In this document: piece after piece, positions 45,606 through 58,166 of the stretch
Layout of the letters: each line of letters opens with the position of its first letter
Position numbering within the stretch: the first letter of the stretch is position 1
From: Bromus sterilis
Taxonomy: Eukaryota > Streptophyta > Magnoliopsida > Poales > Poaceae
Direction of reading: 5' to 3'
DNA length: 64,000 nt
Assembly (NCBI GenBank): GCA_950022295.1
Contig: OX465601.1
Coordinates: 115,835,501 to 115,899,500, forward strand
The notes under the pieces: generated by a model
The model's input: only the letters and a program-made list of their open reading frames with translations
What the model was told of the DNA's origin: nothing
The model's database searches: none
Position numbers and translations under genes: made by a program

Positions 45606-48600
45606 CATGCCAAGTTTCAACCTTTTCTGAGTTCAGTTGTAGTGCTTTCCAATTACAGGGTCATTTAGCTCAAAATAAATCATTAAATGCATGAAAAATA
45701 GCAAAAGAAGTCAGAAAGGGTTGAAATTTTAGTATGTGGCTTTGAATGCTGCATGTTGGATGCAAAAAAAGTCTTGAGTTGAAATAAGGTTAGAAAAATG
45801 AAATGCCTTTGAAACACATGTGTTTTCGTCTGAAAACCTTGTACTTTGAAAGAGATGGTCCAGTTTGTACACGACGTGCATCCAGTTTTTGCCGTAATCC
45901 TCTCAACTTTTAGACACATGCTATGTGGGACAAATGATGATACCATGCCAAGTTTCAACCTTTTCTGAGTTCAGTTGTAGTGCTTTCCATCATTTAGCTC
46001 AAAATAAATCATTAAATGCATGAAAAATCGCAAATGAAGTCAGAAAGGGTTGAAATTTTAGTATGTGGCTTTGAATGTTGCATGTTGGATGCAAAAAAGT
46101 CTTGAGTTGAAATAAGTTTAGAAAAATGAAATGCCTTTCAAACACATGTGTTTTCGTCTGAAACCCTCATACTTTGAAAGAGATGGTCCAGTTTGTACAC
46201 GAAGTGCATCCAGTTTTTCCCGTAATCCTCTCAACTTTTGCACACATGCTATGTGGGTCAAATGGTGATACCATGCCAAGTTTCAATCTTTTCTGAGTTC
46301 AGTTGTAGTGCTCTCCAATTACAGGGTCATTTAGCTCAAAATAAATCATTAAATTCATGAAAATATCAAATGAAGTCAGATAGGGTCGGAATTTTAGTAT
46401 GTGGCTTTGAATGTTGCATGATGGATGCAAAAAAAAGTCTTGAGTTGAAATAAGTTTAGAAAAATGAAATGCCATTGAAACACATGTGTTTTCGTCTGAA
46501 ACCCACGTACTTTGAAAGAGATGGTCCAGTTTGTACACGAAGTGCATCCAGTTTTTGCCGTAATCCTCTAAACTTTTGCACACATGCTATGTGCGTCAAA
46601 TGATGATACCATGGCAAGTTTCAACCTTTTCTGAGTTCAGTTGTAGTGCTTTCCAATTACAGGGTCATTTAGCTCAAAATAAATCATTAAATGCATGAAA
46701 AGTAGCAAATGAAGTCAGAAAGGGTTGAAATTTTAGTATGTGGCTTTGAATGCTGCATGTTGGATGAAAAAAAATTCTTGAGTTGACATAAGGTTAGAAA
46801 AATCAAATGCCTTTGATACACATGTGTTTTCGTATGAAACCCTCGTACTTTGAAATAGATGGTCCAGTTTGTACACGAAGTGCATCTAGTGTTTGCCCTA
46901 ATCCTCTCAACTTTTGCACACATGCTATGTGCGTCAAATGATGATACCATGACAAGTTTCAACCTTTTCTGAGTTCAGTTGTAGTGCTTTCCAATTACAG
47001 GGTCATTTGGCTCAAAATAAATTATTAAATGCATGAAAAATAGCAAATGAAGTCACAAAGGGTTGAAATTTTAGTATGTGGCTTTGAATGCTGCATGTTG
47101 GATGCAAAAAAAGTCTTGAGTTGAAATAAGTTTAGAAAAATGAAATGCCTTTGAAACAGATATGTTTTCGTCTGAAATGCTCGTACTTTGAAAAAGATGG
47201 TCCACTTTGTACACGAAGTGCATCCAGTTTTTACCGTCATCCTCTCAACTTTTGCACACATGCTATGTGGGTCCAATGATGATACCATGCCAAGTTTCAA
47301 CCTTTTCTGAGTTCGGTTGTAGTGCTTTCCAATTACAGGGTCATCTAGCTCAAAATAAATCATGAAATGCATGAAAAATAGCAAATGAAGTCAGAAAGGG
47401 TTGAAATTTTAGTATGTGGCTTTGAATGCTGCATGTTGGATGCAAAAAAAGTCTTAAGTTGACATAAGTTTAGAAAAATGAAATGCCTTTGAAACACATG
47501 TGTTTTTGTATGAAACCCTCGTACTTTGAAAGAGATGGTCCAGTTTGTACACGAAGTCCATCCAGTTTTTGCCGTAATCCTCTCAACTTTTGCACACATG
47601 CTATGTGCGTCAAATGATGATACCATGCCAAGGTTCAACCTTAGCTGAGTTCTGTTGTAGTGCTTTCCAATTACAGGGCCATTTAGCTCAAATTAAATCA
47701 TTCAATGCATGAAAAATAGCAAATGAAGTCAGAAAGGGTTGAAATTTTAGTATGTGGCTTTGAATGCTGCATGTTGGATGCAAAAAAATTCTTGAGTTGA
47801 CATAAGTTTACAAAAATTAAATGCCTTTGAAACACATGTGTTTTCGTATGAAACCCTCGTATTTTGAAAGAGATGGTCCAGTTTGTACACGAAGTGGATC
47901 CAGTTTTTGCCGTAATCCTCTCAACTTTTGCACACATGCTATGTGGGTCAAATGGTGATACCATGCCAAGTTTCAATCTTTTCTGAGTTCAGTTGTAGTG
48001 CTCTCCAATTACAGGGTCATTTAGCTCAAAATAAATCATTAAATTCATGAAAATATCAAATGAAGTCAGATAGGGTCAGAATTTTAGTATGTGGCTTTGA
48101 ATGTTGCATGATGGATGCAAAAAAAAGTCTTGAGTTGAAATAAGTTTAGAAAAATGAAATGCCATTGAAACACATGTGTTTTCGTCTGAAACCCACGTAC
48201 TTTGAAAGAGATGGTCCAGTTTGTACACGAAGTGGATCCAATTTTTGCCGTAATCCTCTCAACTTTTGCACACATGCTATGTGCGTCAAATGATGATAGC
48301 ATACCAAGTTTCAACCTTTTCTGAGCTCAGTTGTAGTGCTCTCCAATTACAGGGTCATTTAGCTCAAAATAAATCATTAAATGCATGAAAAATAGCAAAT
48401 GAAGTCAGAAAGGGTTGAAATTTTAGTATGTGGCTTTGAATGCTGCATGTTGGATGAAAAAAAAGTCTTGAGTTGACATAAGTTTAGAAAAATGAAATGC
48501 CTTTGATACACATGTGTTTTCGTATGAAACCCTCGTACTTTGAAAGAGATGGTCCAGTTTGTACTCGAAGTGCATCCAGGTTTTGCCGTAATCCTCTCAA

Positions 48601-51600
48601 CTTTTGCACACATGCTATGTGCGTCAAATGATGATACCATGCCAAGTTTCAACCTTTTCTGAATTCAGTTGTAGTGCTTTCCAATTACTAGGTCATTTAG
48701 CTCAAAATAAATCATTAAATGCATGAAAAATATCAAATGAAGTCAAAAAGGGTTGAAATTTTAGTATGTGGCTTTGAATGCTGCATGTTGGATGCAAAAA
48801 AAATCTTGAGTTTAAATAAGCTTAGAAAAATGAACTTCCTTTGAAACACATGTGTTTTCGTCTGAAACCCTCGTACTTTGAAAGAGATGGTCCAGTTTGT
48901 ACACGAAGTGCATCTAGTTTTTGCCGTAATCCTCTCAACTTTTGCACACATGTTATGTGGGTCAAATGATGATACCGTACCAAGTTTCAACATTTTCTGA
49001 GTTCAGGGTTAGTGCTTTCCAATTATAGGGTCATTTAGCTCAAAATAAATCATTAAATGCATGAAAAATAGCAAATGAAGTCAGAAAGGGTTGAAATTTT
49101 AGTATGTGGCTTTGAATGATGCATCTTCGATGCAAAAAAAGTCGTGAGATGAAATAAGTTTAGAAAAATGAAATGCCTTTGAAACACATGTGTTTTCGTC
49201 TGAAACCCTCGTACTTTGAAAGAGATTGTCCAGTTTGTACACGAAGTGCGTCCAGTTTTTGCCGTAATCCTCTCAACTTTTTCAGACATGCTATGTGGTT
49301 CAAATGATGATACCATGCCAAGTTTCAACCTTTTCTGAGTTCAGTTGTAGTGCTTTCCAATTACAGGGTCATTTAGCTCAAAATAAATCATTAAATGCAT
49401 GAAAAATAGCAAATGAAGTCAGAAAGGGTTGAAATTTTAGTATGTGGCTTTGAATGCTGTATGTTGGATGCAAAAAAAGTCTTGAGTTGAAATAAGTTTA
49501 GAAAAATGAAATTCCTGTGAAACAGATGTGTTTTCGTCTGAAACGCTCGTACTTTGAAAGAGATGGTCCAGTTTGTACACGAAGTGCATCTAGTTTTTAC
49601 CGTCATGCTCTCAACTTTTGCACACATGCTATGTGGGTCAAATGATGATACCATGCCAAGTTTCAACCTTTTCTGAGTTCGGTTGTAGTGCTTTCCAATT
49701 ACAGGGTCATCTAGCTCAAAATCAATCATTAAATGCATGAAAAATAGCAAATGAAGTCAGAAAGGGTTGAAATTTTAGTATGTGGCTTTGAATGCTGCAT
49801 GTTGGATGCAAAAAAAGTCTTGAGTTGACATAAGTTTAGAAAAATTAAATGTCGTTGAAACACATGTGTTTTCGTATGAAACCCTCGTACTTTGAAAAAG
49901 ATGGTCCAGTTTGTACACGAAGTGCATCTAGTTTTTGCCGTGTTCCTCTCAACTTTTGCAGACATGCTATGTGCGTCAAATTATGATACCATGCCAAGTT
50001 TCAACATTTTCTGAGTTCATTTGTAGTGCTATCCAATTACAGGGTCATTTAGCTCAAAATAAATCATTAAATGCATAAAAAATAGCAAATGAAGTCAGAA
50101 AGGGTTGAAATTTTTGTATGTGGCTTTGAATGTTGCATGTTGGATGCAAAAAAAAGTCTTCAGTTGAAATAAGTTTAGAAAAATGAAATTCCTTTGAAAC
50201 ACATGTGTTTTCGTCTGAAACCCTCGTACTTTGAAAGAGATGGTCCAGTTTGTCCACGAAGTGCATCCAGTTTTTGTCGTAATTCTCTCAACTTTTGCAC
50301 ACATGCTATGTGCATCAAATGATGATACCATGCCAAGTTTCAACCTTTTCTGAGTTCAATTGTAGTGCTTTCTAATTACAAGGTCATTTAGCTCAAAATA
50401 AATAATTAAATTCATGAAAAATAGCAAATGAAGTCAGAGAGGGTTGAAATTTTAGTATGTGGCTTTGAATGTTGCATGTTGGATGCAAAAAAAATTCCTG
50501 AGTTGAAATATGTTTAGAAAAATGAAATGCCTTTGAACCACATGTGTTTTCGTCTGAAACCCTCGTACTTTGAAAGAGATGGTCCAGTTTGTACACGAAG
50601 TGCATCCAGTTTTTGCCGTAATCTGCTCAACTTTTGCACTCATGCTATGTGCGTCAAATGATGATACCATGCCAAGTTTCAACCTTTTCTGAGTTCAATT
50701 GTAGTGCTTTCCAATTACAGGGTCATTTAGCTCAAATTAAATCATTAAATGCATGAAAAATAGCAAATGAAGTCAGAAAGGGTTGAAATTTTAGTATGTG
50801 GCTTTGAATGTTGCATGTTGGATGCAATAAAAGTCTTGAGTTGACATAAGTTTAGAAAAATGAAATGCCTTTGAAACACATGTGTTTTCGTATGAAACCC
50901 TCGTACTTTGAAAGAGATGGTCCAGTTTGTACACGAAGTGCATCCAGTTTTTGTCGTAATCTTCTCAACTTTTGCACTCATGCTATGTGCGTCAAATGAT
51001 GATACCATGCCAAGTTTCAACCTTTTCTGAGTTCAATTGTAGTGCTTCCTATTTACAAGGTCATTAGCTCAAAATAAATCATTAAATTCATGAAAAATAG
51101 CAAATGAAGTCACAGAGGGTTGAAATTTTTTGTATGTGGCTTTGAATGCTGCATGTTTGATGCAAAAAAAAGTCCTGAGTTGAAATATGTTTAGGAAAAT
51201 GAAATGCCTTTGAAACACATGTGTTTTCGTCTGAAACCCTCGTACATTGAAAGAGATGGTCCAGTTTGTACACGAAGTGCATCTAGTTTTTGCCGTAATC
51301 CTCTCAACTTTTGCACACATGTTATGTGGGTCAAATAATGATACCATGACAAGTTTCGACCTTTTCTGAGTTCAGTTGTAGTGCTTTCCAATTACAGGGT
51401 CATTTAGCTCAAAATAAATCATTAAATGCATGAAAAATAGCAAGTGAAGTCAGAAAGGGTTGAAATTTTAGTATGTGTCTTTGAATGCTGCATGTTGGAT
51501 GCCAAAAAAGTCTTGAGTTGAGATAAGTTTAGAAAAATGAAATGCCTTTGAAACACATGTGTTTTCGTATGAAACCCTCGTACTTTGAAATAGATGGTCC

Positions 51601-52774
51601 AGTTTGTACACGAAATGCATCCAGTGTTTGCCCTAATCCTCTCAACTTTTGCACAAATGCTATGTGCGTCAAATGATGATACCATGACAAGTTTCAACCT
51701 TTTCTGAGTTCTGTTGTAGTGCTTTCCAATTACAGGGTCATTTGGCTCAAAATAAATTATTAAATGCATGAAAAATAGCAAATGAAGTCACAAAGGGTTG
51801 AAATTTTAGTATGTGGCTTTGAATGCTGCATGTTGGATGCAAAAAAAGTCTTGAGTTGAAATAAGTTTAGAAAAATGAAATGCCTTTGATACAGAAGTGT
51901 TTTCGTATGAAACCCTCGTACTTTGAAAGAGATGGTCCAGTTTGTGCTCGAAGTGCATCCAGTTTTTGCCGTAATCCTCTCAAATTTTGCACACATGCTA
52001 TGTGCGTCAAATGATGATACCATGCCAAGTTTCAACCTTTTCTGAATTCAGTTGTAGTGCTTTCCAATTACAGGGTCATTTAGCTCAAAATAAATCATTA
52101 AATGCATGAAAAATAGCAAATGAAGTCAGAAAGGGTTGAAATTTTAGTATGTGGCTTTGAATGCTACATGTTGGATGCAAAAAAAGTCTTGAGTTGAAAT
52201 AAGCTTAGAAAAATGAATTGCCTTTGAAACACATGTGTTTTCGTCTGAAACCCTCGTACTTTGAGAGAGATGGTCCAGTTTGTACTCGAAGTGCATCCAG
52301 TTTTTGCCGTAATCCTCTCAACTTTTGCACACATGCTATGTGGGTCAAATGATGATACCATGCCAAGTTTCAACCTTTTCTGATTTCAGGGTTAGTGTTT
52401 TCCAATTCCAGGGTCATTTAGCTCAAAATAAATCGTTAAATGCATGAAAAATAGCAAATAAAGTCAGAAAGTGTTGAAATTTTAGTATGTGGCTTTGAAT
52501 GCTGCATGTTGGATGAAAAAAAAAGTCTTCAGTTGACATAAGTTTAGAAAAATGAAATGCCTTTGAAACACATGTGTTTTCGTATGAAACCCTCGTACTT
52601 TGAAAGAGATGGTCCAGTTTGTACACGAAGTGCATAAAGTTTTTGCCGTAATCTTCTCAACTTTTGCAGACATGCTATGTGGGTCAAATGATGATACCAT
52701 GCCAAGGTACAACCTTAGCTGAGTTCAGTTGTAGTGCTTTCCAATTACAGGGTCATTTTGCTCAAATTAAATCA

Positions 52775-55131
52775 TTAAATGCATGAAAAATAGCAAATGA
52801 AGTCAGAAAGGGTTGAAATTTTAGTATGTGGCTTTGAATGATGCATCTTCGATGCAAAAAAAGTCTTGAGTTGAAATAAGTTTAGAAAAATGAAATGCCT
52901 TTGAAACACATCTGTTTTCGTCTGAAACCCTCGTACTTTGAAAGAGATTGTCCAGTTTGTACACGAAGTGCGTCCAGTTTTTTCCGTAATCCTCTCAACT
53001 TTTTCGCACATGCTATGTGGTTCAAATGATGATACCATGCCAAGTTTCAACCTTTTCTGAGTTCAGTTGTAGTGCTTTCCAATTACAGGGTCATTTAGCT
53101 CAAAATAAATCATTAAATGCATGAAAAATAGCAAATGAAGTCAGAAAGGGTTGAAATTTTAGTATGTGGATGTGAATGCTGTATGTTGGATGCAAAAAGA
53201 GTCTTGAGTTGAAAAAAGTTTAGAAAAATGAAATTCCTTTGAAACAGATGTGTTTTCGTCTGAAACGCTCGTACTTTGAAAGAGATGGTCCAGTTTGTAC
53301 ACGAAGTGCATCCAGTTTTTGCCGTAATCCTCTCAACTTTTGCACACCTGCTATTTGGTTCAAATGATGATACCATGCCATGTTTCAACCTTTTCTGAGT
53401 TCAGTTGTAGTACTTTCCAATTACAGGGTCACTTAGCTCAAAATAAATCATTAAATGCATGAAAAATAGCAAAAGAAGTCAGAAAGGGTTGAAATTTTAG
53501 TATGTGGCTTTGAATGCTTCATGTTGGATGCAAAAAAAGTCTTGAGTTGAAATAAGGTTAGAAAATTGAAATGCCTTTGAAACACATGTGTTTTCGTCTG
53601 AAACCCTCGTACTTTGAAAGAGATGGTCCAGTTTGTACACGAAGTGCATCCAGTTTTTGCCGTAATCCTCTCAACTTTTGCACACATGCTATGTGGGTCA
53701 AATGATGATACCATGCCAAGTTTCAACCTTTTCTGAGTTCAGTTGTAGTGCTTTCCGTCATTTAGCTCACAATAAATCATTAAATGCATGAAAAATAGCA
53801 AATGAAGTCAGAAAGGGTTGAAATTTTAGTATGTGGCTTTGAATGTTGCATGTTGGATGCAAAAAAGTCTTGAGTTGTAATAAGTTCAGAAAAATGAAAT
53901 GCCTTTGAAACACATGTGTTTTTGTATGAAACCCTCGTACTTTGAAAGAGATGGTCCAGTTTGTACACGAAGTCCATCCAGTTTTTGCCGTAATCCTCTC
54001 AACTTTTGCACACATGCTATGTGCGTCAAATGATGATACCATGCCAAGGTTCAACCTTAGCTGAGTTCTGTTGTAGTGCTTTCCAATTACAGGGCCATTT
54101 AGCTCAAATTAAATCATTCAATGCATGAAAAATAGCAAATGAAGTCAGAAAGGGTTGAAATTTTAGTATGTGGCTTTGAATGCTGCATGTTGGATGCAAA
54201 AAAAGTCTTGAGTTGACATAAGTTTACAAAAATTAAATGCCTTTGAAACACATGTGTTTTCGTATGAAACCCTCGTACTTTGAAAGAGATGGTCCAGTTT
54301 GTACACGAAGTGGATCCAGTTTTTGCCGTAATCCTCTCAACTTTTGCACACATGCTATGTGGGTCAAATGGTGATACCATGCCAAGTTTCAACCTTTTCT
54401 GAGTTCAGTTGTAGTGCTCTCCAATTACAGGGTCATTTAGCTCAAAATAAATCATTAAATTCATGAAAAATAGCAAATGAAGTTATATAGGGTCGGAATT
54501 TTAGTATGTGGCTTTGAATGTTGCATGTTGGATGCAAAAAAAAGTCTTAAGTTGAAATAAGTTTGGAAAAATAAAATGCCTTTGAAACACATGTGTTTTC
54601 GTCTGAAACCCTCGTACTTTGAGAGAGATGGTCCAGTTTGTACTCGAAGTGCATCCAGTTTTTGCCGTAATCCTCTCAACTTTTGCACACATGCTATGTG
54701 GGTCAAATGATGATACCATGCCAAGTTTCAACCTTTTCTGAGTTCAGGGTTAGTGTTTTCCAATTCCAGGGTCATTTAGCTCAAAATAAATCGTTAAATG
54801 CATGAAAAATAGCAAATAAAGTCAGAAAGTGTTGAAATTTTAGTATGTGGCTTTGAATGCTGCATGTTGGATGAAAAAAAAGTCTTCAGTTGACATAAGT
54901 TTAGAAAAATGAAATGCCTTTGAAACACATGTGTTTTCGTATGAAACCCTCGTACTTTGAAAGAGATGGTCCAGTTTGTACACGAAGTGCATAAAGTTTT
55001 TGCCGTAATCTTCTCAACTTTTGCAGACATGCTATGTGGGTCAAATGATGATACCATGCCAAGGTTCAACCTTAGCTGAGTTCAGTTGTAGTGCTTTCCA
55101 ATTACAGGGTCATTTTGCTCAAATTAAATCA
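52775..55131. repeat. Higher-order unit 1 of right array, 7 monomers
   Basis: 2357 bp. The diagnostic first monomer has 'gatgcatcttcgatgc'. Later monomers carry 'gtggatgtgaatgctgt', the short 9-bp-deleted link, 'gggccatttagctcaaatt', 'agttatatagggtcgg' and 'gtgcataaagttt' in that order. The phase chosen is arbitrary. Confidence 0.85.
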
Positions 55132-58100
55132 TTAAATGCATGAAAAATAGCAAATGAAGTCAGAAAGGGTTGAAATTTTAGTATGTGGCTTTGAATGATG
55201 CATCTTCGATGCAAAAAAAGTCTTGAGTTGAAATAAGTTTAGAAAAATGAAATGCCTTTGAAACACATCTGTTTTCGTCTGAAACCCTCGTACTTTGAAA
55301 GAGATTGTCCAGTTTGTACACGAAGTGCGTCCAGTTTTTGCCGTAATCCTCTCAACTTTTTCGCACATGCTATGTGGTTCAAATGATGATACCATGCCAA
55401 GTTTCAACCTTTTCTGAGTTCAGTTGTAGTGCTTTCCAATTACAGGGTCATTTAGCTCAAAATAAATCATTAAATGCATGAAAAATAGCAAATGAAGTCA
55501 GAAAGGGTTGAAATTTTAGTATGTGGATGTGAATGCTGTATGTTGGATGCAAAAAAAGTCTTGAGTTGAAATAAGTTTAGAAAAATGAAATTCCTGTGAA
55601 ACAGATGTGTTTTCGTCTGAAACGCTCGTACTTTGAAAGAGATGGTCCAGTTTGTACACGAAGTGCATCCAGTTTTTGCCGTAATCCTCTCAACTTTTTC
55701 ACACCTGCTATGTGGTTCAAATGATGATACCATGCCATGTTTCAACCTTTTCTGAGTTCAGTTGTAGTACTTTCCAATTACAGGGTCACTTAGCTCAAAA
55801 TAAATCATTAAATGCATGAAAAATAGCAAAAGAAGTCAGAAAGGGTTGAAATTTTAGTATGTGGCTTTGAATGCTTCATGTTGGATGCAAAAAAAGTCTT
55901 GAGTTGAAATAAGGTTAGAAAATTGAAATGCCTTTGAAACACATGTGTTTTCGTCTGAAACCCTCGTACTTTGAAAGAGATGGTCCAGTTTGTACACGAA
56001 GTGCATCCAGTTTTTGCCGTAATCCTCTCAACTTTTGCACACATGCTATGTGGGTCAAATGATGATAGCATGCCAAGTTTCAACCTTTTCTGAGTTCAGT
56101 TGTAGTGCTTTCCGTCATTTAGCTCACAATAAATCATTAAATGCATGAAAAATAGCAAATGAAGTCAGAAAGGGTTGAAATTTTAGTATGTGGCTTTGAA
56201 TGTTGCATGTTGGATGCAAAAAAGTCTTGAGTTGTAATAAGTTCAGAAAAATGAAATGCCTTTGAAACACATGTGTTTTTGTATGAAACCCTCGTACTTT
56301 GAAAGAGATGGTCCAGTTTGTACACGAAGTCCATCCAGTTTTTGCCGTAATCCTCTCAACTTTTGCACACATGCTATGTGCGTCAAATGATGATACCATG
56401 CCAAGGTTCAACCTTAGCTGAGTTCTGTTGTAGTGCTTTCCAATTACAGGGCCATTTAGCTCAAATTAAATCATTCAATGCATGAAAAATAGCAAATGAA
56501 GTCAGAAAGGGTTGAAATTTTAGTATGTGGCTTTGAATGCTGCATGTTGGATGCAAAAAAAGTCTTGAGTTGACATAAGTTTACAAAAATTAAATGCCTT
56601 TGAAACACATGTGTTTTCGTATGAAACCCTCGTACTTTGAAAGAGATGGTCCAGTTTGTACACGAAGTGGATCCAGTTTTTGCCGTAATCCTCTCAACTT
56701 TTGCACACATGCTATGTGGGTCAAATGGTGATACCATGCCAAGTTTCAACCTTTTCTGAGTTCAGTTGTAGTGCTCTCCAATTACAGGGTCATTTAGCTC
56801 AAAATAAATCATTAAATTCATGAAAAATAGCAAATGAAGTTATATAGGGTCGGAATTTTAGTATGTGGCTTTGAATGTTGCATGTTGGATGCAAAAAAAA
56901 GTCTTAAGTTGAAATAAGTTTGGAAAAATAAAATGCCTTTGAAACACATGTGTTTTCGTCTGAAACCCTCGTACTTTGAGAGAGATGGTCCAGTTTGTAC
57001 TCGAAGTGCATCCAGTTTTTGCCGTAATCCTCTCAACTTTTGCACACATGCTATGTGCGTCAAATGATGATACCATGCCAAGGTTCAACCTTAGCTGAGT
57101 TCTGTTGTAGTGCTTTCCAATTACAGGGCCATTTAGCTCAAATTAAATCATTCAATGCATGAAAAATAGCAAATGAAGTCAGAAAGGGTTGAAATTTTAG
57201 TATGTGGCTTTGAATGCTGCATGTTGGATGCAAAAAAAGTCTTGAGTTGACATAAGTTTACAAAAATTAAATGCCTTTGAAACACATGTGTTTTCGTATG
57301 AAACCCTCGTACTTTGAAAGAGATGGTCCAGTTTGTAAACGAAGTGGATCCAGTTTTTGCCGTAATCCTCTCAACTTTTGCACACATGCTATGTGGGTCA
57401 AATGGTGATACCATGCCAAGTTTCAACCTTTTCTGAGTTCAGTTGTAGTGCTCTCCAATTACAGGGTCATTTAGCTCAAAATAAATCATTAAATTCATGA
57501 AAAATAGCAAATGAAGTTATATAGGGTCGGAATTTTAGTATGTGGCTTTGAATGTTGCATGTTGGATGCAAAAAAAAGTCTTAAGTTGAAATAAGTTTGG
57601 AAAAATAAAATGCCTTTGAAACACATGTGTTTTCGTCTGAAACCCTCGTACTTTGAGAGAGATGGTCCAGTTTGTACTCGAAGTGCATCCAGTTTTTGCC
57701 GTAATCCTCTCAACTTTTGCACACATGCTATGTGGGTCAAATGATGATACCATGCCAAGTTTCAACCTTTTCTGAGTTCAGGGTTAGTGTTTTCCAATTC
57801 CAGGGTCATTTAGCTCAAAATAAATCGTTAAATGCATGAAAAATAGCAAATAAAGTCAGAAAGTGTTGAAATTTTAGTATGTGGCTTTGAATGCTGCATG
57901 TTGGATGAAAAAAAAAGTCTTCAGTTGACATAAGTTTAGAAAAATGAAATGCCTTTGAAACACATGTGTTTTCGTATGAAACCCTCGTACTTTGAAAGAG
58001 ATGGTCCAGTTTGTACACGAAGTGCATAAAGTTTTTGCCGTAATCTTCTCAACTTTTGCAGACATGCTATGTGGGTCAAATGATGATACCATGCCAAGGT

Positions 58101-58166
58101 TCAACCTTAGCTGAGTTCAGTTGTAGTGCTTTCCAATTACAGGGTCATTTTGCTCAAATTAAATCA
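55132..58166. repeat. Higher-order unit 2 of right array, 9 monomers
   Basis: 3035 bp, with the same monomer order as unit 1 but with the pair 'gggccatttagc' plus 'agttatatagggtcgg' present twice (56471/56818 and 57148/57495, 677-bp step). This dimer insertion explains the length difference from unit 1. Confidence 0.87.

Larger units (their letters stand above)
39312..50000. repeat. Tandem segmental duplication, 5346-bp offset
   Basis: Copy 1 is 39312-44651 (LTR tail plus satellite) and copy 2 is 44652-49997. Equivalent points are offset by 5340 at the start of the LTR part and 5346 through the satellite; the difference is short indels in the LTR. The copy 1/copy 2 junction shares only GTT between satellite (AAGTTTC) and LTR (TGTTCTTC), which indicates end-joining rather than long homology. 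Confidence 0.9.
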
